Positions 6,714 through 12,868 are shown, numbered from the stretch's first letter. The stretch is DNA of 22,784 bases from Candidatus Shapirobacteria bacterium (GCA_009885205.1 VFLE01000092.1:1-22784); one strand, 5' to 3'. A program made the numbers and translations. Notes: generated from the sequence alone by a model not told the origin.

Positions 6714-8425
6714 ACAAAAAAAGATTTTTATCAATAATTGTAATAATTTTTGGACTATTGGGGACAGTTTTTTTGTCACCGTTGATTTTGGCTTTTGGAA
6801 AGAGTGGAAGAGAGACAAAAATTTTGGATAAAAATTATTCGATGTTAAGTAAAAAAGAAATAATAGAAAAATTAAACAAAGATTTTTATTTTGATAAAAA
6901 TATTAAATTAGCAAGTGATGAGAAAATATTTGAGATAAAAATGAGTAGTATTTCGGCACAAATTGACGTTAACCGAATGGTTTCAACATTGTTGTATCGA
7001 AGGTTAAATTTAGGAATAACTAATTATGTAAAAGCGTTTTTTGCCAAAAAAGATTTTGAGCTGGAAGTAAATTGGGATAAAAATAAACTGGGTGAAGAAA
7101 TAATCAAAATCGCTGATCAAATTGATAGACCATTTATACCAACCGAAATTGTCAATGAAAAGGGAGTAATTAAAATAAAAGATGGAGAGTTGGGACAAGA
7201 GGTGGATAAAGATATCTTGGCTAATAAAATAGTAGAGATATTAAAAAAATATTTGGTAGAGGAGAAAAATGTAATTTTTATAAAAACCATTGGAACACTG
7301 CCAGGTGAAGAAGAAAAAAATAAGGCACTAGATTTGGCGAAAAAGATCGCCAATAAAAATATTGTTTTTAACTGGGAAAATGATAAAAATAAATTATTAC
7401 CGGAGACTTTGATTGGTTTTATAGGGTTTGATAATAATTGTAATGTTAATAAAGTTACCGAATATGTGGCCAATTTTAATAATAGTATTAAGCGAGAACC
7501 TCGTGATGCCTCTTTTAAATTTGAAAATAATAAGGTAACCCAATTTGAAGCCTCGAGAGATGGATATGAAACAGATAAAGGAGAAATGATAAATGATATC
7601 TGTAATAACATCGAGACCTGGGCAAATAACGGTGAAACAGAAATAAAATATAATTTACCACTAATAAAGACTGAAGCAAAAATTAAAACTGATGAGGTAA
7701 ATGATTTGGGGATAAAGGAATTAATTGGTCGGGGGACATCTAGCTTCTCGCATAGTAGTGAAATACGAAATTGGAATGTCCAAAAGGGCAGCGAAATTAT
7801 TAACCGAGTTTTGGTGGCTCCCGGCGAAACATTTTCGTTTATCAAAAATTTGGGTGAAGTGTCGCTGGATAATGGTTTTAAAAAAGCTTATGTAATAAAT
7901 AAAGGCAAGACGGTGCTTGATGTAGGTGGTGGAATTTGCCAAGTATCGACGACTTTATTTAGAGCGATGCTAAATGCTGGCTTAAATATTACTGATCGAA
8001 AAGGCCATGCCTACCGAGTAAGTTATTATGAAGAAGATAGTAAACCAGGTTTTGATGCCACGGTTTTTATTCCCAACCCTGATTTAAAATTTATTAACGA
8101 TACGGGAAATTATGTATTAATCCAAAGTATTTACGATGGAGTAAAGAAAACTTTGGCATACGAAATTTATGGAACAAAAGATGGTCGGGAGGTGGAAATT
8201 AGCAATTATAAACAATGGGGGGCGGCTCCCCCACCACCAGATGTGTGGATTGATGATCCAACACTGGCACCAGGAAAAGTAGTCAAAGATGAAAGTAAAG
8301 TACCAGGGTTAAAAACTTCGTTTGATTGGAAAGTAACTAAAGATGGGGAAATTTTGCATTCAAAAACTTATGTGACAAGCTATACCCCTTGGGCGGCGGT
8401 GTATAGACGTGGACCACAGTTATAA
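6710..8425 (+). CDS. VanW-family protein with peptidoglycan-binding-like repeats
   Basis: Likely an extracytoplasmic cell-wall protein. One N-terminal membrane anchor (about residues 5-29) is followed by two regions resembling the putative peptidoglycan-binding domain that precedes VanW (about 45-190 and 215-330), and then the VanW domain (about 340-505). Recognisable landmarks are FSHSSEIRNWNVQKGSEIIN, LVAPGETFSFIKNLG, the signature DVGGGICQVSTTLFRAMLNA and RKGHAYRVSYYEED. A Pro-rich segment (APPPPDVWIDDPTLAPG) and a final beta region similar to G5-like tails follow. VanW was named from a vancomycin-resistance cluster, but its biochemical activity is not established, and nothing here suggests resistance. 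The gene is translationally coupled to RNase HI. Confidence 0.92.
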   Translation: MNKKRFLSIIVIIFGLLGTVFLSPLILAFGKSGRETKILDKNYSMLSKKEIIEKLNKDFYFDKNIKLASDEKIFEIKMSSISAQIDVNRMVSTLLYRRLNLGITNYVKAFFAKKDFELEVNWDKNKLGEEIIKIADQIDRPFIPTEIVNEKGVIKIKDGELGQEVDKDILANKIVEILKKYLVEEKNVIFIKTIGTLPGEEEKNKALDLAKKIANKNIVFNWENDKNKLLPETLIGFIGFDNNCNVNKVTEYVANFNNSIKREPRDASFKFENNKVTQFEASRDGYETDKGEMINDICNNIETWANNGETEIKYNLPLIKTEAKIKTDEVNDLGIKELIGRGTSSFSHSSEIRNWNVQKGSEIINRVLVAPGETFSFIKNLGEVSLDNGFKKAYVINKGKTVLDVGGGICQVSTTLFRAMLNAGLNITDRKGHAYRVSYYEEDSKPGFDATVFIPNPDLKFINDTGNYVLIQSIYDGVKKTLAYEIYGTKDGREVEISNYKQWGAAPPPPDVWIDDPTLAPGKVVKDESKVPGLKTSFDWKVTKDGEILHSKTYVTSYTPWAAVYRRGPQL

Positions 8426-8441
8426 TTACGAATTACGAATT
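8424..8441. repeat. Short tandem ATTACGA repeat
   Basis: Two direct copies of ATTACGA (8425-8431, 8432-8438) start right at the VanW stop and run into AT-rich DNA. Similar ATTACGAATTACGAATT strings are common between genes in CPR genomes. Function unknown. Confidence 0.45.
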
Positions 8442-8443
8442 AA

Positions 8444-8536
8444 AAATTAATTAATAAAAAATATGGTATTGATATAGAAAATGAATTTGAGGAAAAAATG
8501 AGAGAAATTGAGAAGAGTATTGATGTGAGATTGTAA
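8444..8536 (+). pseudogene. Possible C-terminal remnant of a lost gene
   Basis: A 30-codon open frame bounded by TAA at 8441-8443 and TAA at 8534-8536 reads like the charged C-terminal helix of a protein (YGIDIENEFEEKMREIEK). It has no good start near its 5' end. It lies between VanW and the first REP palindrome and may be what is left of a gene disrupted by the element or by earlier insertion. The family is not recognised. Confidence 0.3.
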
Positions 8537-8557
8537 CAAATTAAAATTTGTTTTTGG

Positions 8558-8586
8558 GTAGGAACAGATCCGTGTATCTGTTCCTC
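8558..8586 (+). repeat. REP-like palindrome, copy A (upstream of the RAYT gene)
   Basis: Arms AGGAACAGAT (8560-8569) and ATCTGTTCCT (8576-8585) are perfectly complementary, 6-base loop CCGTGT, with GTAG (8558-8561) at the 5' foot. A GTAG foot is the known hallmark of REP sequences recognised by RAYT transposases. Orientation is called plus because GTAG is on the plus strand. Confidence 0.85.
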
Positions 8587-8606
8587 ATGTGGTAAAAAAT
8601 TAATTG

Positions 8607-8612
8607 TAATAT
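8607..8612 (+). promoter_or_regulatory. -10-like box of the RAYT gene
   Basis: TAATAT, 5 bases before the ATG at 8618. It supports the ATG over the TTG at 8612. Confidence 0.3.
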
Positions 8613-8617
8613 TGATT

Positions 8618-9307
8618 ATGAAATGGGAACGAATGCCGTTTAAAATGGAAAAACAATATCGTAAAACAGGTTGGGATTATTCCAAAAATGGATATTATTT
8701 TGTGACAATTTGTACGGAAAACCATGTGAATTTATTTCGGGATATTAAAAATGTTTCTGATATTGGGACTGATACTTGTGACAGAGGAACGGATACTGTT
8801 AGCAAAGGAACAGATACATGGATCTGTTCCTACGGGGGAAATAAAAAAATAATTGGTGATATTAATATTGCCGGCGAAACGATTACCAAATGGTGGTTAA
8901 AAATTCCTGAAAAATTTGATTCCATAATTCTTGATGAATTTGTAGTGATGCCAAACCATTTTCATGGAATTTTGATTATTAAAAAAGAGGGAAATAATGT
9001 TGAAATATCGAATAAAAACTATTGTGAGGAGGAACAGATACATGGATCTGTTCCTACAATAGATCATAATATATTTGGAAATGTCGGATTGTTGGGACAG
9101 GCAATTCAATGGTTTAAAATCATGAGTACCAACGAATATATAAGAAATGTCAAAGAGAATAATTGGCCGAGATTTTCAAAGCGATTATGGCAAACCCGAT
9201 TCCATGATCGAATAATCAAATCGGAAAAAGGATTTTGGGCAACCAGAATATATATCCAAGACAACCCCAAAAATTGGGGTAAAGATAAATTGAATATTTT
9301 TAATTAA
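8618..9307 (+). CDS. REP-associated tyrosine transposase (RAYT, Y1/TnpREP family)
   Basis: A single-strand DNA transposase of the HUH/Y1 superfamily, thought to cut and move REP hairpins. In the 229-residue product the entry GWDYSKNGYYFVTICTENHVNLF (split by loops) is typical, the HUH motif is His114-Phe-His116 in MPNHFHGI, and the C-terminal block RLWQTRFHDRIIKSEK through DNPKNW is the family signature. At the place where many relatives have a tyrosine (WQxxxYxxxI) this protein has Phe-His (195-196), so the nucleophile is uncertain. Two extra loops (about 50-73 and 137-147) are encoded by palindromes of the element itself. The gene has a TAATAT box 5 bases upstream and is flanked by palindromes A and D. 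No partner gene is present. Confidence 0.92.
   Translation: MKWERMPFKMEKQYRKTGWDYSKNGYYFVTICTENHVNLFRDIKNVSDIGTDTCDRGTDTVSKGTDTWICSYGGNKKIIGDINIAGETITKWWLKIPEKFDSIILDEFVVMPNHFHGILIIKKEGNNVEISNKNYCEEEQIHGSVPTIDHNIFGNVGLLGQAIQWFKIMSTNEYIRNVKENNWPRFSKRLWQTRFHDRIIKSEKGFWATRIYIQDNPKNWGKDKLNIFN
8765..8827 (+). repeat. Three tandem 21-bp repeats inside the RAYT gene
   Basis: Units at 8765-8785, 8786-8806 and 8807-8827 begin GGGACTGATAC, GGAACGGATAC and GGAACAGATAC. Each gives the peptide GTDT plus three residues, so a seven-residue repeat. The third unit overlaps palindrome B; the others look like diverged half-palindromes. Confidence 0.75.
8805..8833 (-). repeat. REP-like palindrome, copy B (inside the RAYT gene)
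   Basis: Arms AGGAACAGAT (8806-8815) and ATCTGTTCCT (8822-8831), loop ACATGG, with CTAC at 8830-8833, that is GTAG on the minus strand. Read in frame it codes for GTDTWICSY. It is the exact reverse complement of copy D across the palindrome core. Confidence 0.85.
9029..9057 (-). repeat. REP-like palindrome, copy C (inside the RAYT gene)
   Basis: Arms 9030-9039 and 9046-9055, loop ACATGG, CTAC at 9054-9057. Same orientation as copy B but in another reading frame, giving EEQIHGSVPT. It lies in the loop after the HUH motif. Confidence 0.85.
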
Positions 9308-9322
9308 TAAAAATATTTTTTC

Positions 9323-9351
9323 GTAGGAACAGATCCATGTATCTGTTCCTC
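9323..9351 (+). repeat. REP-like palindrome, copy D (downstream of the RAYT gene)
   Basis: GTAG at 9323-9326, arms 9325-9334 and 9341-9350, loop CCATGT. It lies between the RAYT stop and the convergent folD stop, so it could also serve as a terminator hairpin. Confidence 0.85.
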
Positions 9352-9379
9352 CCCGTATGGGATTTGTTTTGTGTGTGTT

Positions 9380-10156
9380 TTATTTTCCTACAGCCAGATC
9401 AAATGTATTTTGCAACAATGAGGCGACGGTCATGGGGCCGACACCACCGACAGTTGGAGTAATATAAGAAGCCGTTTTTGAGACAGAATCAAAATTGATG
9501 TCACCTGTAGCAACATCAACAGCAACAACGCCATCTTTGACCATGTCACTATTAATTAAATTTTTGACACCAGTGGCGGAAATTAAAAGATCAGCTTGCT
9601 TAGTTATTTCGCCTAAATTTTGGGTAAACTCGTTACAAATTGTTACTAGCCAATGACGATTTTCAAAAATCTTTTTAAGAGGTTGACCGATTAACTGACT
9701 GTCGTTGATAATGACAATTTTTTTGTCGACAAAACTTAATTTATATTCGTCGAGTAATTTGACTATACCGCGAACTACGGCGGGAGTAACTCCAGAATTT
9801 TGGACTAGACCATCGGCATCTTTTTGAGGTGAGATATTATTTAAGACAATATTTTTATGAATATTTGGTGGTAGAGGCAATTGAACAAAAAAACCAGTAA
9901 CATTTTGATCGGTATTTAATTTATTAATTAAATTAATTATTTCGGATTCGGTCGTTTCTGCTGACAAGTGATGAAGTTGGCCGCTGATACCAACCTCACT
10001 AGCTTGTTGTTGTTTTAAAGAAACGTATTTTAATGAAAATTGATCATTACCCACCAAAATTATATCGAGATTTATTTTTTTTCCTGAATATTTTATCTGT
10101 TGAGATAACTCAGATAATATTTTTTGTGATAGCGTTTTACCGTCAAGTAAAATCAT
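9380..10156 (-). CDS. folD: Methylenetetrahydrofolate dehydrogenase/cyclohydrolase
   Basis: Bifunctional enzyme that oxidises 5,10-methylene-THF and hydrolyses the methenyl form to 10-formyl-THF, feeding purine synthesis and the formylation of initiator Met-tRNA. Landmarks: YVSLK (Tyr44 and catalytic Lys48), GFFVQLPLPPNI (88-99), QKDADGL (111-117) and TPTVGGVGPMT near the C-terminus (most have TPTPGGVGPMT). The nucleotide-binding region reads IINDSQLIGQPL rather than the common GRSxxVGxP, so the arginine that helps bind the NADP phosphate is missing and cofactor preference may differ. At 258 residues it is shorter than the usual 280-290. It overlaps the map stop by 4 bases, so the two enzymes probably share a message. 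Confidence 0.93.
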   Translation of the reverse strand: MILLDGKTLSQKILSELSQQIKYSGKKINLDIILVGNDQFSLKYVSLKQQQASEVGISGQLHHLSAETTESEIINLINKLNTDQNVTGFFVQLPLPPNIHKNIVLNNISPQKDADGLVQNSGVTPAVVRGIVKLLDEYKLSFVDKKIVIINDSQLIGQPLKKIFENRHWLVTICNEFTQNLGEITKQADLLISATGVKNLINSDMVKDGVVAVDVATGDINFDSVSKTASYITPTVGGVGPMTVASLLQNTFDLAVGK

Positions 10157-10911
10157 ATTTTAGTTAAAATTTCGACACCTGTTTTGGTAATAAGAACAGT
10201 GTGTTCAAATTGGGCAGAGAGTGAGCCGTCCTGAGTGCGAACTGTCCAACCATCGGACTCATCAAAATTAACATGCCAATTTAGTGAAGCATTGACCATG
10301 GGTTCGACGGTAAAAACCATGCCAGGTTTTAGCCTGATATTTTCTTGATTGGTTTTAAAATGATAAACAAAAGGGTCTTCGTGAAATTTGAGACCAACAC
10401 CATGGCCACCGAGGTCATGAACAGGAGAATAGCCAAAAGGCTTTAAATAATTTTCGATATTTTTACCAACACAATCATTGAGCATTAACCCTGGTTTTAG
10501 GGAATTTATAGCCAAGATCATCGATTGATAAGTTTTGTCAATTAAATTTTGAGCCTCAGGCGATATTTTACCAACAGGAAATGTGGCCGAAGTATCACCA
10601 AAAAAGCCATTTAAAATCGTGGTGATATCAATATTGATGATATTGCCTTCTTTTAGGACATCTTTGACATATGGTATACCATGACAAACAACATTATTAA
10701 TTGAAGTACAAATGCTTTTGGGAAAACCGCTGTAATTTAAAGGGGCAGGTATAGCGTGGTGGTCAATTATAAATTGGTGAGCTAGAATATTTAGCTCCTC
10801 GGTATTGACCCCGGGTTTTATAAATTGAGAGACATATTCTAAAGTTTGGGCCGCCAGTTTACATGACGTTTTTATCCCCTCAATTTGCGTTTTATTTTTG
10901 ATAACGATCAC
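10153..10911 (-). CDS. map: Type I methionine aminopeptidase
   Basis: Removes N-terminal methionine from new proteins after deformylation (def is about 7 kb away). The 252-residue product has the full pita-bread active site: His77 in CHGIP, metal ligands Asp95 (NIDIT), Asp106 (GDTSATF), His170 (GGHGVG), Glu203 (TVEPM) and Glu236 (FEHT), plus His177. No N-terminal zinc finger. The start is GTG at 10911-10909: a TATAAT box ends 5 bases before it and no ATG fits better. Its end overlaps folD by 4 bases (ATGA), making a map-folD unit. Initiation by GTG with the -10 box so near implies a leaderless message. Confidence 0.96.
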   Translation of the reverse strand: MIVIKNKTQIEGIKTSCKLAAQTLEYVSQFIKPGVNTEELNILAHQFIIDHHAIPAPLNYSGFPKSICTSINNVVCHGIPYVKDVLKEGNIINIDITTILNGFFGDTSATFPVGKISPEAQNLIDKTYQSMILAINSLKPGLMLNDCVGKNIENYLKPFGYSPVHDLGGHGVGLKFHEDPFVYHFKTNQENIRLKPGMVFTVEPMVNASLNWHVNFDESDGWTVRTQDGSLSAQFEHTVLITKTGVEILTKI

Positions 10912-10916
10912 GCTTG

Positions 10917-10922
10917 ATTATA
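10917..10922 (-). promoter_or_regulatory. -10 box of the map-folD unit
   Basis: Perfect TATAAT on the minus strand, 5 bases before the GTG. The -35 region is weak. Predicts a start at or within 2 bases of the GTG. Confidence 0.55.
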
Positions 10923-10971
10923 ACGCGAAATGCCAAAGATAAAACAAATTCTGTTTTTCAATCTCCCTAAA

Positions 10972-10991
10972 TCCCTCTTTGACAAGAGGGA
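10972..10991. repeat. Intergenic hairpin
   Basis: Perfect arms TCCCTCTT (10972-10979) and AAGAGGGA (10984-10991) with TGAC loop, in the 117-base gap between map and the XRE gene. Similar CCCTCTTT...AAGAGGG strings are common dispersed repeats in CPR genomes. It lies upstream of both divergent genes, so it is not a terminator for either. Confidence 0.55.
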
Positions 10992-11016
10992 CTTTCACTT
11001 TTGATATTGTATAGGG

Positions 11017-11022
11017 TATCAT
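11017..11022 (+). promoter_or_regulatory. -10-like box of the XRE gene
   Basis: TATCAT, 6 bases before the ATG at 11029; a 4/6 -35 (TTCACT) is 17 bases upstream. Suggests leaderless expression. Confidence 0.45.
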
Positions 11023-11028
11023 AAAAAT

Positions 11029-11307
11029 ATGAATAAAATAAATTTTGACGATTATTTAAAACAACAATTAAAAAAACCAAGTTTTAAAAAGGAGTGGAAA
11101 AAGAGCGAGGTTCAATATCAAATGACTCGTCAATTAATTAAGTCGAGAATTGAACAAAAACTCAACCAAAGGCAATTGGCGAAAAAAGCCAAAACAACTC
11201 AATCTGTTTTGTCCCGATTAGAATCAATGAGTTTTAACCCAACTTTGGGATTAATTGAAAAGATTGCTGAAGCATTGGGGAAGAAAGTTGAGGTAAATTT
11301 GACTTAA
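11029..11307 (+). CDS. XRE-family DNA-binding protein, HigA-like
   Basis: A 92-residue helix-turn-helix protein. The basic N-terminus (about 1-35) is followed by a Cro/C1 domain: KSRIEQKLNQRQLAKKAKTTQSVLSRLE near residues 37-64 (helices 1 to 3, with the recognition helix TTQSVLSRLES) and a final helix PTLGLIEKIAEALGKKVEV. This arrangement, with an extended N-terminus, matches antitoxins of HigB/HigA-type and RelE-partner modules. No toxin gene is adjacent: map is divergent and superoxide dismutase follows, so this is a stand-alone regulator or an orphan antitoxin. The superoxide dismutase promoter begins inside its last codons, so it may influence that gene too, but this is not shown. Confidence 0.87.
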   Translation: MNKINFDDYLKQQLKKPSFKKEWKKSEVQYQMTRQLIKSRIEQKLNQRQLAKKAKTTQSVLSRLESMSFNPTLGLIEKIAEALGKKVEVNLT

Positions 11308-11327
11308 TAGCCAACTAATACTAGAAT
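11299..11327 (+). promoter_or_regulatory. Promoter of superoxide dismutase
   Basis: TTGACT (11299-11304), 17-base spacer, TAGAAT (11322-11327), then 9 bases to the ATG at 11337. The -35 box contains the last two codons of the XRE gene and its stop follows directly. Predicted leader is about 3 bases. Confidence 0.65.
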
Positions 11328-11336
11328 GATAGTAAT

Positions 11337-11855
11337 ATGAATAAACTAACAGTCAAAGACTTGCCATACGCTTATGATGCCCTGGAGCCAGTGATTTCCA
11401 AAAAAATAATGGAGCTGCATCATGACAAGCACTATGCCGGATATGTAAATAATTTTAATTTGGCCTTGGATGCAGGAAAAATCAGTAGTTTTAACTATAA
11501 CGGTGCGGTAATGCATGAGGTTTTTTGGGAGAATATGAGACCAGCGCAAGAAAACAATTTACCACCAGAAGGTATGTTTGAAGATTTTGAAAAATTTAAA
11601 GCCGAGTTTAGTGCTGCGGCAGTAACAGTTGAAGGATCTGGTTGGGCGGTATTGTGGAAAACCGAGGCAGGACTAGCGGTCGGGCAACTGGAAAAGCACA
11701 ATTTGTTGGGATTAAATGGAGCTAAACCAGTATTGGTGCTAGATGTCTGGGAACATGCCTATTATTTGGATTATTTAAATGATCGCAAAAGTTACGTGGA
11801 AAATTTTTGGAAAATAATAAATTGGGAAGTGGTGGCTGGCCGCCTACGTTCATGA
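11337..11855 (+). CDS. Fe/Mn superoxide dismutase
   Basis: Converts superoxide to oxygen and hydrogen peroxide in the cytoplasm. All four metal ligands are present in the 172-residue protein: His28 (ELHHDKHY), His60 (NGAVMHEVFW), Asp136 and His140 (VLDVWEHAYY), with the expected GSGW segment at 100-103 and a C-terminal NYxxxFWxxINW-like helix. It is about 25 residues shorter than typical (195-205), mainly in the loop before the second ligand and at the end. Whether it prefers Fe or Mn cannot be read safely. It has its own promoter starting inside the XRE gene. The final codons and stop lie in a GC-rich hairpin (11841-11866). Unusual but not unknown for a probably anaerobic CPR cell. Confidence 0.93.
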   Translation: MNKLTVKDLPYAYDALEPVISKKIMELHHDKHYAGYVNNFNLALDAGKISSFNYNGAVMHEVFWENMRPAQENNLPPEGMFEDFEKFKAEFSAAAVTVEGSGWAVLWKTEAGLAVGQLEKHNLLGLNGAKPVLVLDVWEHAYYLDYLNDRKSYVENFWKIINWEVVAGRLRS

Positions 11856-11866
11856 GAACTTCGGCG
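11841..11866. repeat. GC-rich imperfect hairpin at the superoxide dismutase stop
   Basis: CGCC and GTTC pair with GAAC and GGCG around a 4-base loop holding the TGA stop (11853-11855), with 3 mismatched bases in the stem. The composition is like the element at 886-971. It may be a repeat that landed at the 3' end, or a terminator. Confidence 0.4.
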
Positions 11867-11885
11867 AGCTAAATGGTAAACTGGG

Positions 11886-12650
11886 ATGATGTGGCAAAAA
11901 GAATCAACGAAAAATAATACTTCGTGGGGGAAAGTGGCACCATGGTATCAAAAAATTGTCGGTAATGATGGTCACTTCTATCACCGAGAAGTAATACTAC
12001 CAAACGTTTTGAGATTGCTGAACTTAAAATCAGAAGAAAAGTTAGTTGATCTGGGTTGCGGTCAGGGAGTACTTGCAAGAGCGATAGCACAAGACATTGA
12101 ATATTGTGGTTTTGATATTTCGAGCGAAATGATCAAAACTGCCATAAGTTTGGACAAAAATTTGAAACATCGATATACAGCCATTGATGCAACTCACAAT
12201 ATTTTAAACCAAAGAGCAGATAAAATTGCCATAATTTTGGCATTGCAAAATATGAAAAAACCTTTTGCAGTGATACGAAATTGCAAAGAAATATTGAATT
12301 TAAATGGAAAATTGGTAATTGTTTTAAATCATCCAGCTTTTAGAATCCCTAAACATGGGGACTGGATTGTCAAAGACGACCGTCAGTTTAGAATAGTGGA
12401 CAACTACATGTCACCACTAGAAATCCCAATTGAGAGTAGCCCTTTTGATAAAAAAAATAATGAATTAAGCTATAGTTATCATTATCCCCTGTCCTTTTAT
12501 AGTGAAATATTGTTTGATAATGGATTTGTAATTGAAAAAATTGAAGAGTGGGTGTCACCGAAAAAGTCAACTGGAATTAAGGCAGGTATTGAGGATAAGG
12601 CTAGAGCTGAGATTCCTTTGTTTATGGCAATTGTGGCGAGTAAACGATAA
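11886..12650 (+). CDS. Class I SAM-dependent methyltransferase
   Basis: A 254-residue Rossmann methyltransferase. Motif I is LVDLGCGQGVLARAIA (about 54-69), followed by the acidic strand end YCGFDISSEMIKTA (75-88), TAIDATHNIL (98-107) and the motif-IV/V area IILALQNMKKPF and LNLNGKLVIVLNHP. The C-terminal half (from about 150) contains DWIVKDDRQFRIVDNYMS and other segments that probably select the substrate; this layout occurs in UbiE/Coq5-like and small-molecule methyltransferases. The substrate cannot be named. The ATG at 11886 is followed by another at 11889; either may be used. No strong promoter or Shine-Dalgarno was seen. It is followed closely by a small membrane protein. Confidence 0.85.
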   Translation: MMWQKESTKNNTSWGKVAPWYQKIVGNDGHFYHREVILPNVLRLLNLKSEEKLVDLGCGQGVLARAIAQDIEYCGFDISSEMIKTAISLDKNLKHRYTAIDATHNILNQRADKIAIILALQNMKKPFAVIRNCKEILNLNGKLVIVLNHPAFRIPKHGDWIVKDDRQFRIVDNYMSPLEIPIESSPFDKKNNELSYSYHYPLSFYSEILFDNGFVIEKIEEWVSPKKSTGIKAGIEDKARAEIPLFMAIVASKR

Positions 12651-12653
12651 AAT
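12648..12653 (+). promoter_or_regulatory. -10-like box overlapping the methyltransferase stop
   Basis: TAAAAT whose TAA is the methyltransferase stop codon; 5 bases before the next ATG. The -35 match is poor. Confidence 0.3.
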
Positions 12654-12658
12654 AATAT

Positions 12659-12865
12659 ATGGAAATTAATGTCAAATGGTGGTCAATATTGATTGTAATA
12701 GTGATTAGTTTGATGGCGGTATTGATAATTGATGGAAATAGTCAAATAAAAAAAATTGAAAATTGTAAAACCCAACGCATTCGTCCTTTCCCCCAACAGT
12801 TTTTTACTTGGAATGGAATTGTGGAGCTAAATAATCAAAAACTTTATCAACCTAGTTGTTTGTAA
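12659..12865 (+). CDS. Small single-pass membrane protein
   Basis: I do not recognise it. It has 68 residues: a short cytoplasmic start, one strong helix (WWSILIVIVISLMAVLII, about 7-24), then about 44 residues likely outside the membrane with two cysteines (Cys36 and Cys67) that could form a disulfide and a proline-containing FPQQFFTWNGIV segment. It sits 8 bases behind the methyltransferase and converges on the mini-membrane-protein cluster on the other strand, with 3 bases between the stop codons. The coding call rests on position, start context and the clear membrane topology. Confidence 0.55.
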   Translation: MEINVKWWSILIVIVISLMAVLIIDGNSQIKKIENCKTQRIRPFPQQFFTWNGIVELNNQKLYQPSCL

Positions 12866-12868
12866 ATT

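Noticed and set aside
7117..7845. Long open frame (242 codons) on the minus strand
   Set aside because: It lies antisense to the VanW gene, whose domains are clear. The product is Ser/Phe/Ile-rich with no known pattern; it is a shadow of the AT-rich plus-strand codons.
8558..9351. CRISPR-like array from the four palindrome copies
   Set aside because: Spacing is irregular (about 170 to 270 bases), orientation changes, and two copies are in coding sequence; no cas genes.
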